Shown: positions 9,822-19,462 of the stretch, in pieces
Position numbering within the stretch: the first letter of the stretch is position 1
How the letters are laid out: every line of letters starts with the position of its first letter
Assembly (NCBI GenBank): GCA_023015935.1
Contig: JALKAY010000004.1
Coordinates: 248,001 to 312,000, forward strand
Length of the DNA stretch: 64,000 bases
Direction of reading: 5' to 3'
Origin: Flavobacteriaceae bacterium F08102
GTDB taxonomy: Bacteria > Bacteroidota > Bacteroidia > Flavobacteriales > Flavobacteriaceae
The notes under the pieces: generated by a model
Told to the model about the DNA's origin: nothing
Seen by the model: the letters and a program-made list of their open reading frames with translations, nothing else
The model's database searches: none
Made by a program: the position numbers and the translations under genes

Positions 9822-9870
9822 GTCTTTATTTGTATTGTTAATTGATATAAATTTCATATTATCTACAAGG

Positions 9871-12800
9871 CTAAAAGTTGATATTTAAAGAAAGTGTAAA
9901 CGATCGGACGTTAGGGTAAGATCTACCATCATCACTTAAATAGCCAGATGTTCTTCCTGCAAATGAGAAATTTTGAACATCTTCAGGGTCGAGTCCAGGA
10001 TAATTAGAAATAGTAAATAAATTATTACCACTTAAGGTTAACTTAGCACTACTGATTCCAATATTATCAAGGATTGTTTTTGGCAAACGGTATCCTATAG
10101 ATGCAGATCGCAGTTTAATATAGGATGCATCTACTATGGCACGTGATGTTGGAATATACCCATGAGTTTGAGAATTAGGAACCGCATATCGCGCATCCCT
10201 ATTTTCTGACGACCACGTATCAAGTACTAGCGAGGTAACATTTGCATAAATATTCGTAAAATAAAGGTCTACAATTTCACTATACGCCCTTTTAGCACCT
10301 TGAGAGAAATTCCAATTCATAGTGATATCCCAATTTTTAAAAGCTATATTATTATTCCAACCTCCAAAAATAGCAGGATTGATATCTCCTAAAGGCTTAA
10401 TATCTTTTGAATTAACAATTCCATCCTCATTAATATCCTTAAAGATATAATCTCCCGGCTTGCTTAATGAACTTTGATACAATCCTCCAGCCCCCAAATT
10501 AAGAGTTTCAATTTCATCGTATGTCTGAGCAATTTTTAAAACATCATATCCGGTAATAACACCTATTGGCTGCCCTTCAACTATACCTTCTTGAGAACCT
10601 ACATTACCCACATATAAATTATCAACATTGTTAGTTAAAGTGGATAAATTAAAGGATGAATTCCATGTGAAATTGCCGTGTTTAACTACTTCACCACTAA
10701 TTAAAAATTCCCAGCCTCTGTTAGAAACATCAGCAATATTATTGTTCCAACTTATGGAACCGGTTTCATAAGTAATGGGTGTAAATAAAATAATTCCAGA
10801 AGTGTTTTTCTTATAATATATGACTTCACCACGTAGTCGATTATTAAATAATCCAAATTCTAAACCCAAATCTAATTGATTGGTTTCCTCCCATTTAATA
10901 TTAGTGTTAGGAACACCTGTCACAGCAATACCATTTTGTTCATCATAAGTTGCGTAATCACCATTATAATATGCTAAATAGGTAAATGATGGGAGATTAT
11001 CTGATCCTACCTTCCCTATCGATGCTCTTAATTTTAATTGATTTACAGTTTTTATAGATTTAAAAAAATCTTCATTATGAACGTTCCATGCTAATGCTCC
11101 TGAAGGGAAAAAACCATAGCGATTATCTGATCCAAATTTAGTTGAACCATCTCTTCTGGCAGTAAAAGTAGCTAAGTATTTACCCTTATAATTATAATTA
11201 AATCGTCCAAAAATAGAATTAAGTCCTTGCTCTAAATATTCGCTTTCTGCATCATCAAAAAAAGTTGCTGAATTAATATCTATTAATACTTCGTCGTCAG
11301 GAAAACCTCTATATTTTTGACGCTCCGCGTTGTAACTACTACGGTTCCAGGAAACACCCAAAACACCATTAATATGATGATTTTGCTTGATGACACTATT
11401 TAAGCTTACGGTGTTTTCAAAGGCTGTAGACCATCCATCATTAGTTTGAACAGACAATCTAGCTCCTGGCAAACCCGAGGTTGATTGGGATAAAACATAC
11501 GTACTTTGTGAAGATAGAAATTCATCTGTTCTATCCGTATTGGTGCCAATATTCAATTGGGATTTAAACGTAAGTCCATCAAATATTTTTATTTCCCCAT
11601 ATATTGAACCTAAAAGGTTTTTTGAAATCGCTGTATTTCTGGTTTGCATACCATCTCCTAACGCGGTAAATTGTTCACTCCCTCTATTTAAAAATGTGGC
11701 ATAGGATCCATTATCTCGATATGCTGGAAGATCTGGTCTGTAACTTCCAATATTAAAATTTTGAAACCCTTTTATCTTATTTACAGAATGATTGTAATTT
11801 ATAAAAGCACCTATTTTAGCTGATTTTGTAACGCTTACATCTAAATTAGCGTGAAAGCTATACCGTTTAAATTTATTTTCAATGAGCACCCCTTCTTGAT
11901 TGGATATACTACTTGAAACCAAATAACTAATATTTTCGGCTCCTCCACTAACCTTAAAATTGTATTGATTCCATAATGCATTTTCATTGGTAACTAGTTC
12001 TTGCCAATCTGTATGTTCATTTCCAAAATAACTATCTGGATCATTTACAATTGCATTTTCGTTTGGAAAATAAACTGGCCAATACTCTGGTGGATAATCA
12101 TTCAAAATATTTTGTGCTATTCCTGTGACCCATTTTTTCCATTCAGTAGTTGATAAATAATCATATGTATCCACGGGATTCTGAATAGTTGTACTCGTAT
12201 TAAATGAAAATTTAGGTGTTTGCCCACGTTGCCCGCGTTTTGTTGTTACAATTACAACACCATTTGCTGCTCTTGACCCATAAATAGCTGCTGCCGACGC
12301 ATCCTTTAACACATCTACTCGTTCAATATCATTTGGATGTATTGCCAACAAAGGATTCTCTCTTTTCCCAGCGTTAATTAAGCCATAACTTTCTGTATTA
12401 GGTGTTGTTACCACAGGCACTCCATCGATCACATATAAAGGTTGATTGTCGCCTCTTATTTGACTTAAACCTCTAACGTATACAAATGCTCCAGCACCTG
12501 GTGCTCCTCCTTTACTTTGCACATAAACCCCCGCCATTTTACCTACTAAGGTCTGATCAACTGTTTGAGCTCTAACTTCTTGAATATCTCTGGAACTTAT
12601 AGAGCCTATAGAACCAGTTAAATCTCTTTTTTTTGATGTCCCATACCCTACCACAATTACTTCGTCTAAACCCAATAAATTCACTTTCATTTGCACATCA
12701 ATGGTTGTATTATCTCCAATGGTAATTTCTTGTTTCACATAACCGATATAACTAAATGTTAAAACAGTATTTCTATCTCCATTTAAAACAAGTTGATATG

Positions 12801-13320
12801 TACCATCAGCATCTGTAGAAACCCCAAGTTTAGAGCCTTTTACAATAACATTTACCCCTGGAAGTGGTTGTCCTAATTCATCAAGTACAGTTCCCTTTAT
12901 AGTTAATTGCTGAAATACTTCTTTTATTTCTATACTGTTTGATAATTCAGGTGGGTTTTCCCTAATAACAATGGTGTTTTTATTCGTAAATTCAAAAAAC
13001 ACTTGAGAATTAGAAAGACTTTCTTCTAGCAACTTATTCGCTTTAATTGTTCCTTTTTTCAAGTGTAGTAAAGGGAATTTTTTGAATAAGTCTTCTTGAT
13101 AGATAAATTTATAATCTGATTGTTGGCTAATCATATTAAAAATTTCATCTATGGTAACCACCTTATCAGCATCAATAACAATTTTAACATTTTGTGATAA
13201 TACATTCAACGGTGCCATACTAAAGACTGAAAAACAACACAAAAAAATTAGTAATCTCATAATGAATTTTGAAAATTGTTTTCTAAATAGAAAACAATGA
13301 GTAATAGAATTAATTTCCAT
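9871..13320 (-). CDS. SusC/RagA TonB-dependent transporter with STN signalling domain (locus 1)
   Basis: This 1149-residue TonB-linked outer-membrane channel has, in order: signal segment (about 20-43); STN/secretin domain (about 45-120), the periplasmic domain that talks to FecR; carboxypeptidase-regulatory-like domain (about 138-225, KGTVLDELGQPLPGVNV); plug with GYGTSKKRDLTGSI at its start and the LKDASAAAIYGSRAANGVVIVTTK motif (to about 345); and a 22-strand barrel ending LSLNINF. Active import through the barrel would be powered by TonB-ExbBD. This copy has the classic VVVGYGT motif, unlike the two other SusC proteins in the window. It lies between fecR and susD; a stem-loop separates it from fecR. 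Confidence 0.95.
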   Translation of the reverse strand: MEINSITHCFLFRKQFSKFIMRLLIFLCCFSVFSMAPLNVLSQNVKIVIDADKVVTIDEIFNMISQQSDYKFIYQEDLFKKFPLLHLKKGTIKANKLLEESLSNSQVFFEFTNKNTIVIRENPPELSNSIEIKEVFQQLTIKGTVLDELGQPLPGVNVIVKGSKLGVSTDADGTYQLVLNGDRNTVLTFSYIGYVKQEITIGDNTTIDVQMKVNLLGLDEVIVVGYGTSKKRDLTGSIGSISSRDIQEVRAQTVDQTLVGKMAGVYVQSKGGAPGAGAFVYVRGLSQIRGDNQPLYVIDGVPVVTTPNTESYGLINAGKRENPLLAIHPNDIERVDVLKDASAAAIYGSRAANGVVIVTTKRGQRGQTPKFSFNTSTTIQNPVDTYDYLSTTEWKKWVTGIAQNILNDYPPEYWPVYFPNENAIVNDPDSYFGNEHTDWQELVTNENALWNQYNFKVSGGAENISYLVSSSISNQEGVLIENKFKRYSFHANLDVSVTKSAKIGAFINYNHSVNKIKGFQNFNIGSYRPDLPAYRDNGSYATFLNRGSEQFTALGDGMQTRNTAISKNLLGSIYGEIKIFDGLTFKSQLNIGTNTDRTDEFLSSQSTYVLSQSTSGLPGARLSVQTNDGWSTAFENTVSLNSVIKQNHHINGVLGVSWNRSSYNAERQKYRGFPDDEVLIDINSATFFDDAESEYLEQGLNSIFGRFNYNYKGKYLATFTARRDGSTKFGSDNRYGFFPSGALAWNVHNEDFFKSIKTVNQLKLRASIGKVGSDNLPSFTYLAYYNGDYATYDEQNGIAVTGVPNTNIKWEETNQLDLGLEFGLFNNRLRGEVIYYKKNTSGIILFTPITYETGSISWNNNIADVSNRGWEFLISGEVVKHGNFTWNSSFNLSTLTNNVDNLYVGNVGSQEGIVEGQPIGVITGYDVLKIAQTYDEIETLNLGAGGLYQSSLSKPGDYIFKDINEDGIVNSKDIKPLGDINPAIFGGWNNNIAFKNWDITMNWNFSQGAKRAYSEIVDLYFTNIYANVTSLVLDTWSSENRDARYAVPNSQTHGYIPTSRAIVDASYIKLRSASIGYRLPKTILDNIGISSAKLTLSGNNLFTISNYPGLDPEDVQNFSFAGRTSGYLSDDGRSYPNVRSFTLSLNINF

Positions 13321-13372
13321 AAATTTACAGTGTATTAGTTAGTTAAACATTTAATTAATTAATCGGACTTTT

Positions 13373-13420
13373 AAGAGGGAAAATTATTTACAGTGAGACG
13401 TTTATAGTTATTTCCCTCTT
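13373..13420 (-). promoter_or_regulatory. Stem-loop between fecR and susC, locus 1
   Basis: AAGAGGGAAA (13373-13382) and TTTCCCTCTT (13411-13420) form a perfect 10-bp inverted repeat with a 28-base loop. It begins three bases after the fecR stop codon and ends 52 bases before the susC start. It could be an attenuator, an mRNA-stability element or a processing site separating low-level fecR from high-level susC expression. On the minus strand no T-run follows, so simple full termination is unlikely. Confidence 0.55.
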
Positions 13421-13422
13421 TT

Positions 13423-14583
13423 TTATTTCAATAGTATTTTTTTTTCATTTATTTCAAATTGATTTATGTAATTCGTGTTTTTTATTAAATTCAATATCTC
13501 TTCTAAATTTTGTGACTTTCCAAACTCACCGTTAAATTTCACATTCTCAAGCGATTTATTCTGTATGTCAAAATCCACATTATACCACCTAGCCAACACA
13601 GCAATAATGTCTTTCAATGTTTTGTGTTTAAAAACAAAGTCACCATGGATCCAAGCAATTTCTCCAACAACATCAACCTCTCGAACATTCAATTGACTGT
13701 TTTTAATTTGAACCTCTGATTGTTGATTTGGCTTTAATACCTGTTTCCTAGAAGGAGTATTAATTTCAACTTTCCCCTCAACTAACGTGGTGTAAATATT
13801 GGGTTCTTCCTTATATGCTTTTAGATTAAATTTCGTTCCTAAAACTGTAATTTCTTGCGCAGCATTATTCACTTTAAATTTTGCCCCATCGTGCATTATA
13901 CTAGGTGACACTTCAAAATATGCTTCTCCATAAACGAGTTCAACAATTCGTGATTTTCCATTAATAAAACTGACTGGATATTTTAATTGGGATTCTGAAT
14001 TTAACCAAACTTTGGTACCATCTGCCAATTCCACAAAAAACTGACCTCCTCTGGGGATTGTTAAATAATTAAAAGCTATTTCTGAAGTATCACGCTCACC
14101 AGCTTTGTAAATTATTTCCTCTCCATTACTCATCGCTTGTTGCGTTTTGAAAGAAACACCTTTCGTTAAAATCACTTCTTCTCCATTCTCCAAGGTCAAA
14201 ATTGCTTTGTCTGTCCCCGCTACAATCTGATTATTGACATGAATTGATTTTGTAAAATCCAATTCACTAAACACCCCTTGTTTATAGAAATACCCTAACC
14301 CAAATACAATTACTGCAGCAGCGACATATTTTAAATATGTGTATATTTTTAGTCTATGTACCCGTTTTTTGTCTTGTTTGATTTTATCTAAATATGCTTT
14401 TTTTGCCTTTTTGGTATCAAACTCATTTGTATTAATATCCATAGCGTAATTAATTCTTATATAGTTCTTAAACACTTGCGCATTCTTCTCTTTTTTTAAC
14501 CAATTCGTCAATACTTCCAATTCTTCAATATCGGCAGCATTCATAAGGTACTTTACGAGTATATTTTCAATTTTTTCATTCAT
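13423..14583 (-). CDS. FecR-type anti-sigma factor (locus 1)
   Basis: This is an inner-membrane anti-sigma regulator of about 386 residues from the ATG at 14583 (MNEKIENILVKYLMNAADI). An upstream start at 14634 would add 17 residues. A cytoplasmic helical segment is followed by one membrane helix (YVAAAVIVFGLGYFY, around residues 85-100). The periplasmic FecR domain contains YLTIPRGGQFFVELADGTKVWLNSESQLKYPVSF (here in parts), and a C-terminal DUF4974-like secretin/STN-type domain ends the protein (FKHKTLKDIIAVLARWYNVDF). It would hold or activate the ECF sigma factor encoded divergently 116 bases away and receive the signal from the SusC STN domain. Confidence 0.92.
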   Translation of the reverse strand: MNEKIENILVKYLMNAADIEELEVLTNWLKKEKNAQVFKNYIRINYAMDINTNEFDTKKAKKAYLDKIKQDKKRVHRLKIYTYLKYVAAAVIVFGLGYFYKQGVFSELDFTKSIHVNNQIVAGTDKAILTLENGEEVILTKGVSFKTQQAMSNGEEIIYKAGERDTSEIAFNYLTIPRGGQFFVELADGTKVWLNSESQLKYPVSFINGKSRIVELVYGEAYFEVSPSIMHDGAKFKVNNAAQEITVLGTKFNLKAYKEEPNIYTTLVEGKVEINTPSRKQVLKPNQQSEVQIKNSQLNVREVDVVGEIAWIHGDFVFKHKTLKDIIAVLARWYNVDFDIQNKSLENVKFNGEFGKSQNLEEILNLIKNTNYINQFEINEKKILLK

Positions 14584-14699
14584 TTGAATGGTCTCTTTAT
14601 ATATATTACGTATGCCAAATTCAACCACCCACAATATTTATTAAAAAATAATTCTTTAATTTTACGACAGCTTATGACTTAACTATCAAATTATTAGAA

Positions 14700-15305
14700 A
14701 TGGCTATCGATTTTTCAAATAACCAAACGCTTGTCGAAAATTTAAGAAATGGTCGTGAAGATGCGTTTGCATACTTAATGGATACCTATCATAAAAAACT
14801 ATGTGTTTACGCCAAAAGCCTTTGCCGCGATGTCTATCTTGCTGAAGATATAGTACAGAATGTGTTTTTAAGTGTTTGGGAAAAACGACAAAAATTAAAA
14901 GAGGTCTATACCATCCAAAGCTACCTACACCAATGTGTTTATAACGAATTTATCAATCAACATCGAAAAAAAACTTCCCTGATTACAATAGAAAAAGAAC
15001 ATTTTAAAACTTTGAATACCGTTTTAAACGAAGAAGATACTAGCGAACTACCCAAATTGATTGAGTTAGTAAAACGGGAGATTCAAGATTTGCCTCCTAA
15101 ATGCAAACAAATATTTATTATGGGAAAACAAGAGGGATTAACCTATTCTGAAATAGCAGACCATTTAAATATTTCATTTAGAACAGTTGAAAATCAAATG
15201 AGCAAAGCTTTTACCATTATTAGAAAAAAAGTTGGTGACAAAATACATACTATTCTTTGGTTGTTATTTGGCGGTAACAAACAGATTGAGTTACAAAAAT
15301 CTTAA
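14700..15305 (+). CDS. ECF sigma-70 factor (locus 1)
   Basis: This 201-residue sigma factor has region 2 at about residues 22-90 (LAEDIVQNVFLSVWEKRQKL, the core-binding and -10 recognition helices) and region 4 at about 130-180 (LPPKCKQIFIMGKQEGLTYSEIADHLNISFRTVENQM, a helix-turn-helix for -35 binding; quoted here in pieces of the family pattern). It is divergently transcribed from fecR, so the shared 116-base region likely contains both promoters. It presumably directs transcription of the fecR-susC-susD-tlpA run. Confidence 0.93.
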   Translation: MAIDFSNNQTLVENLRNGREDAFAYLMDTYHKKLCVYAKSLCRDVYLAEDIVQNVFLSVWEKRQKLKEVYTIQSYLHQCVYNEFINQHRKKTSLITIEKEHFKTLNTVLNEEDTSELPKLIELVKREIQDLPPKCKQIFIMGKQEGLTYSEIADHLNISFRTVENQMSKAFTIIRKKVGDKIHTILWLLFGGNKQIELQKS

Positions 15306-15561
15306 TACAGAACAACATTCAAATTTTGATTTAACTCTCTAGAGAAAAATTGAACTTCCCTTAAGATAATCGTTAGAATTATCAAATTTAGCTAGATAGG
15401 TACTAAAAGCGATAAGAACACCCATTCTATTCGCATAGCTAACCACTTAAGCAACAACATATCTTTTGGTTTCTTGACATTGCTTATCTTATAATGAAAT
15501 TGAACTAATAATTTGCGTAGCTAAATAACTTCATATGTATTTGTAGTCAAATAACTACATA

Positions 15562-15930
15562 ATGAAACTAAGACGAGATATATTTCAAGCAATTTCCAAT
15601 CCAACAAGACGACGGGTCATTTTAGTATTACTAATGGTAGGTCCAGAAGGAGAAAAGCATTGGGGAAAGGTGCTTTATATCTCCATTGTAGATAAAGAGT
15701 CCTTTAAAGCAAAGGATGGTTTTTGTGATGTAAATGGTACTATGAACAAAGAATTACCACAGAACTATTAGAACAATTAATTTATTTCAAAAGATAATCA
15801 AACTTTAGTAGATGTTACCTTAACATTTGATGGCCTCAACGTTTAGAAAAAATAATTGAAATGGGCTTCAAGGAAGATTTTGAGATGTCTTTATCAAATT
15901 TAGACCAGTACATAAATCCCATTTACTTTA
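15562..15930 (+). pseudogene. Decayed ArsR-like regulator joined to an AHSA1/SRPBCC remnant
   Basis: The open part (15562-15771) begins like an ArsR-family repressor (MKLRRDIFQAISNPTRRRVIL) but stops resembling one after about 25 residues. It then continues as a fragment like the middle of an AHSA1/SRPBCC domain (EKHWGKVLYISIVDKESFKAKDGF). After the stop at 15771, further pieces of the same fold appear out of frame: TLVDVTLTFDG, then KIIEMGFKEDFEMSLSNLDQY near 15850-15915. The simplest reading is a former ArsR plus SRPBCC gene pair fused by an internal deletion and then broken by frameshifts. The remaining DNA up to 16291 is also gene-like but carries many stops; a later stretch near 15990-16080 may be another remnant. 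Confidence 0.6.
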
Positions 15931-16291
15931 CGTGAACAAACCGAACAATATGTTGTGATGAAAAAAAAGAATATGTTAACGGTTAAAAGACCTATAAACA
16001 AAAAGGAGATTTTTTAATTTATTTTTTAATGATGGAAAAATAAAGACGCAAAGTTTATCTATTATTGAAGAAATAGAATGGGAATCAAAATTTTATAGAA
16101 AATCAGGTCAATTATAGCAAATTGGGTATTAAAAAAAGGGGGAGAAAAAAGGTCGTTGAATTCATTATGATAAGTAGGTAAACTTAAATTACGATGATAC
16201 TATTGAAAACGGCAAGATTAAAGAACAACTGTAAATTGATCATTTTTATAGATTAACAGTTCTATTTTATTATCTTTAAAAAAATAAAATA

Positions 16292-16885
16292 ATGAACGCT
16301 TCCTTTTTCGAAAACATATACAATCATCCCAATATTAAAAAAGAGGATTATAAAAGCATTATGGATGCCCACACAAAAGTTGAATTTTCAAAAAACGAAA
16401 CCATACTTAAAGAAGGTAAAGTTAGTAACGCCTATTATTTAATAAAAAAGGGAATGTTTCGATCATTTGTTATTGATTATAACGGCAATGAAATTACGAC
16501 CGATTTTTTTAGTCCTAATGATATTCTTATTGAAGTAGCTTCTTTATTTCTTCGTACACCTTCAAAAGAAACCATTCAGTCAATAACAGACGGTGAAGTT
16601 TATAAAATTGAGTTTAACTACTTCCAGAATTTATATAGCACCATTGAAGGCTTTACAGAATGGGGTCGCAGTTGGATGTCCCAACAATTATTTATGGCTA
16701 AACATCGTGCTGTAAATATGCATACACAAAGTGCTTCACAACGGTATTTGAACCTTGTCAAAGAAAAACCTCAAATCATTAAAGAAGTACCCTTAAAATA
16801 TATAGCTTCTTACTTAGGCATTACCGACACTTCTTTGAGCCGGATTAGAAAAGAAGTACTATCTCAAACAGAGAACTTGCCATAG
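16292..16885 (+). CDS. Crp/Fnr family transcriptional regulator
   Basis: The 197-residue protein has a cyclic-nucleotide-binding-type beta-roll at about residues 20-115 (ILKEGKVSNAYYLIKKGMFRSF, DFFSPNDILIEVASL) and a short C-terminal helix-turn-helix around 150-195 (EVPLKYIASYLGITDTSLSRIRKE). The cAMP-contact residues of true Crp are not evident, so the effector is unknown. This class is very common in Flavobacteriaceae beside small VOC, NTF2-like and reductase genes. Those follow here on the same strand with gaps of 64, 20 and 14 bases. The start is the only ATG before the conserved domain. Confidence 0.85.
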   Translation: MNASFFENIYNHPNIKKEDYKSIMDAHTKVEFSKNETILKEGKVSNAYYLIKKGMFRSFVIDYNGNEITTDFFSPNDILIEVASLFLRTPSKETIQSITDGEVYKIEFNYFQNLYSTIEGFTEWGRSWMSQQLFMAKHRAVNMHTQSASQRYLNLVKEKPQIIKEVPLKYIASYLGITDTSLSRIRKEVLSQTENLP

Positions 16886-16949
16886 GACAAGTTTTTTTAG
16901 CTTTCCTTTTTTCATTTTTGTAATCATAACAATTAAATAAATAGATAAG

Positions 16950-17333
16950 ATGAAAAAATTTAATCCTGTAGTGTGGTTCGAGATATATGTAAATGATATG
17001 GATAGAGCTGTAAAGTTTTACGAAAACGTTCTTCAAGTAACACTGGAAGATATGAGCGACCCAACAAATAAAAATGTTCAAATGAAATGCTTCCCTAGTC
17101 ATATGGAAAATTATGGTGCAGCTGGAGCTTTGGTGAAAATGGAGGGAATAACACCTTCTGTAAATGGAAGTCTCGTTTATTTTGGTTGTGAGGATTGTAA
17201 GATTTTAGAAAATCGAGCAGCTGAAAATGGAGCTGAAATTATTCAAGCGAAAATGGGGATTGGGGAGCACGGTTTTATTTCCATAATTAAAGATCCTGAA
17301 GGGAACTCCATTGGATTTCATTCGCTGAACTAG
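16950..17333 (+). CDS. VOC (glyoxalase/bleomycin-resistance fold) family protein
   Basis: This 127-residue single VOC domain opens with VVWFEIYVNDMDRAVKFYENVL and closes with the typical GFISIIKDPEGNSIGFHS segment. Members are metal-dependent enzymes or small-molecule-binding proteins; the substrate cannot be predicted. It follows the Crp-like gene closely and precedes an NTF2-like gene, so the three are probably co-transcribed. Confidence 0.85.
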   Translation: MKKFNPVVWFEIYVNDMDRAVKFYENVLQVTLEDMSDPTNKNVQMKCFPSHMENYGAAGALVKMEGITPSVNGSLVYFGCEDCKILENRAAENGAEIIQAKMGIGEHGFISIIKDPEGNSIGFHSLN

Positions 17334-17353
17334 GAAATATAAAATGACTCTAA

Positions 17354-17731
17354 ATGACCAAAATAATATCCAGTCCTAATTGTGGCAATTCGCCTAAAAT
17401 GAAATTCATAAAACAATTTAACATCGCTTTTGCCAAAGGAGATGTTACCTTTTTAATGGGAAACGTCACAGACGACATCGTTTGGAACATTATTGGTGAT
17501 AAGAAAATCGAAGGAATAGATATATTTAGGGAGGAGTTAGAAAAAATGCAAGCCGTAAAAACTACTGAATTGATACTAGACCAAATCCTGAGTCACGGTA
17601 AAGAAGGTGCTGCAAATGGGGTAATGACAATGGAAAACGGAAAGCACTATGCGTTTTCAGATTTTTATGTTTTTCAAAGTACAAAGGGTGAAATGATAAA
17701 AGCCATTACATCCTATTGTTTGGAAGTATAA
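17354..17731 (+). CDS. NTF2-like/SnoaL family protein
   Basis: This 125-residue protein has an NTF2-like cone fold, judged from FIKQFNIAFAKGDVTFLMGNVTDDIVWNIIG and the C-terminal beta strands ending AFSDFYVFQ...ITSYCLEV. The ATG at 17354 gives an N-terminus (MTKIISSPNCGNSPK) that resembles known flavobacterial relatives, so it is kept over the internal Met at 17399. Function is unknown. It lies 20 bases after the VOC gene. Confidence 0.8.
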   Translation: MTKIISSPNCGNSPKMKFIKQFNIAFAKGDVTFLMGNVTDDIVWNIIGDKKIEGIDIFREELEKMQAVKTTELILDQILSHGKEGAANGVMTMENGKHYAFSDFYVFQSTKGEMIKAITSYCLEV

Positions 17732-17745
17732 ATCGCTTGAAGAAA

Positions 17746-17997
17746 ATGAAAGTTAATGAACAGATACAAACTACCTCTAGCATCGTTGAGATTTTCAAAA
17801 CCAATGTTGACAACCAACAGTTAGCCAGCAAAATAGTTGCTGATCTCAATCAATTACACCCTGAGTATGGTATTAATTTCGACTTAGAGGACTGTGATAA
17901 TATACTTAGAATAGAAAGTAGTAATAAAATTGATGTTTTATTTATTATGAACTACAGCAACGCCTTGGATATCCACATAGAACGTATAGATTATTAA
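17746..17997 (+). CDS. Small conserved protein of unknown function
   Basis: This is an 83-residue soluble protein from the ATG at 17746 (MKVNEQIQTTSSIVEIFKTNV). The upstream in-frame TTG at 17716 overlaps the previous gene and is not preferred. The sequence shows an N-terminal helix, an LEDCDNILRIES strand-rich middle and no membrane segment. It looks like the short proteins often found next to redox or regulatory genes in Flavobacteriaceae, but no function is known to me. It is probably the last gene of the crp-voc-ntf2 run. Confidence 0.65.
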   Translation: MKVNEQIQTTSSIVEIFKTNVDNQQLASKIVADLNQLHPEYGINFDLEDCDNILRIESSNKIDVLFIMNYSNALDIHIERIDY

Positions 17998-18058
17998 TTA
18001 AAAATTATATTTGATAAAAACAATCTTTAGTTCTTATAGACATATCAATGAAATATAA

Positions 18059-18151
18059 AGAAATATAGCTTTTGAAAGTGGGTATTATGACCATTCTCAT
18101 CTCACCAATGCGGTAAAACGTCATACGGGGTATTTGCCCTCCAAACTTTAA
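18059..18151 (+). pseudogene. C-terminal remnant of an AraC-family regulator
   Basis: One frame reads IAFESGYYDHSHLTNAV and then KRHTGYLPSKL before a stop at 18149-18151. This matches the second helix-turn-helix of AraC-family activators, in which the EIA...CGYYDHSHL motif is characteristic. Upstream the frame is closed within two codons by a stop, and no N-terminal part is seen. It is therefore a short orphan fragment. Confidence 0.7.
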
Positions 18152-18190
18152 AACGTCGCTTTTTCCAAAGAAAAACGCTAGACAGCTTCC

Positions 18191-18198
18191 TATTTTTG
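18191..18198 (+). promoter_or_regulatory. Putative -7 element for the dihydrofolate reductase-like gene
   Basis: TATTTTTG fits TAnnTTTG exactly and lies 25 bases upstream of the ATG at 18223. A -33 TTTG is not obvious. Confidence 0.5.
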
Positions 18199-18222
18199 TA
18201 GAAAATTAATACTTTACACCAA

Positions 18223-18756
18223 ATGAGAAAAACAAAACTATTCATAGCGACCAGTCTCGACGGATTTATAGCTCAACCAAATGATAACCTTAGCTTCTTA
18301 AACATCGTTGAAAAAGAAGGGGAAGATTATGGTTATACAGCCTTTACCGCATCAATCGACACCATAATTATCGGCAGAAAGACCTTTGATTATGTAGACA
18401 AAGAGATTGGCACTTCGCATTACGATAATGGTGAAAGAGATGTGTATGTAATTACGCGAAGTAAACGTCCTGACAACGGTAGAATCAAATTTTATTCGGG
18501 TGATTTAGTCGCGCTGGTAGCTGAACTTAAAAATAAAGAAGGCAAAGACATCTATTGTGATGGTGGCGCTGAAGTCATCCATGCGCTTTTAAAAAGTGAT
18601 TTAATTGATGAATTTATTATTTCTATCATACCTATTTTGGTAGGTAATGGAACAAGATTATTTAAAGAAGGTAGACCAGAGCAGTTATTAACGTTTGTTA
18701 GTGCAAAAACATATGATACGGGATTAGTGCAGTTACAGTATACACGAAAAAAATGA
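18223..18756 (+). CDS. RibD C-terminal/dihydrofolate reductase-like protein
   Basis: This 177-residue protein of the RibD_C/DHFR-fold family opens with KLFIATSLDGFIAQPNDNLSFL, followed by TIIIGRKTFDYV, DIYCDGGAEVIHALL and IISIIPILVGNGTRLF. These are the NADPH-binding and fold landmarks of the YyaP/YwjB type. These proteins reduce small substrates with NADPH, but the physiological substrate is mostly unknown. The gene has its own putative promoter and is followed at once by pseudogenes. Confidence 0.88.
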   Translation: MRKTKLFIATSLDGFIAQPNDNLSFLNIVEKEGEDYGYTAFTASIDTIIIGRKTFDYVDKEIGTSHYDNGERDVYVITRSKRPDNGRIKFYSGDLVALVAELKNKEGKDIYCDGGAEVIHALLKSDLIDEFIISIIPILVGNGTRLFKEGRPEQLLTFVSAKTYDTGLVQLQYTRKK

Positions 18757-18865
18757 TATGGAACAACGAATCTGTGAACTTTGGAAGTACACAGATATCC
18801 AAAGCATTCATTTCGCATTTAGCAGCTGGTCAATCATTTGCAGAAGCAATACCTTTATTAACATT

Positions 18866-19451
18866 ATGGAAAATGTGGACGAATACATCGAAAAGATAAA
18901 GCACTGGAAAGAAGAAACCATTCTCTTACAAGAAATCTGTTTAGTATGTAGCTTCGAAGAGGATTTTAAATGAATGCACCCCTGCTATACATTTCATGGT
19001 AAAAACATTGTACTTATTCACGAATTTAAGGAGTATTGTGCCTTGTTATTTCATAAAGGAGCCTTACTGAATGATACTAACAACCATTTAATTCAACAAA
19101 CCGAAAACGTCCAGTCAGCACGTCAAATACGATTCATAAACAAACAGGAAATTCTTGACTTAAGAACAGTTATTAAAAACTATATTTTTGAAGCTATAGA
19201 AGTCGAAAAAACAGGATTGAAAATGAAAATGAAAAAAACTTCAGAATATGAAATCCCTCAATAACTTGAAGAAGCTTTTAAAAACAATCCCGAATTAGAG
19301 ACCGCATTTTATAACCTAACCCTAGGGAAACAAAGAGGGTATTTACGTTATTTTTCACAGGCAAAGCAATCTAAAACGCAGATTTCAAGAATTGAAAAAA
19401 TCAATCCCTAAAATACGAGAAGGAACGGGCTTAAATAATCGAAAAGTATAA
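18866..19451 (+). pseudogene. Broken YdeI/DUF1801-like gene with two in-frame stops and a frameshift
   Basis: A continuous homologue can be read from the ATG at 18866 (MENVDEYIEKIKHWKEE). It is cut by TGA at 18971-18973, just where the family has a Trp (EEDFK-stop-MHPCYTFHGKNIV), so TGG to TGA is likely. It is cut again by TAA at 19262-19264 (EYEIPQ-stop-LEEAFKNNPEL), probably GAA to TAA. Near 19408 one extra base shifts the frame to the tail PKIREGTGLNNRKV, ending at the TAA at 19449-19451. Members bind iron or small ligands (iron-chaperone-like). The piece just upstream (18764-18865) reads in another frame as FGSTQISKAFISHLAAGQSF, an unidentified remnant. Confidence 0.75.
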
Positions 19452-19462
19452 AAAAATTAGCT

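Noticed and set aside
7247-15305. Polysaccharide utilisation locus
   Set aside because: SusCD is present, but no glycoside hydrolase, lyase, sulfatase or esterase accompanies any of the three loci.
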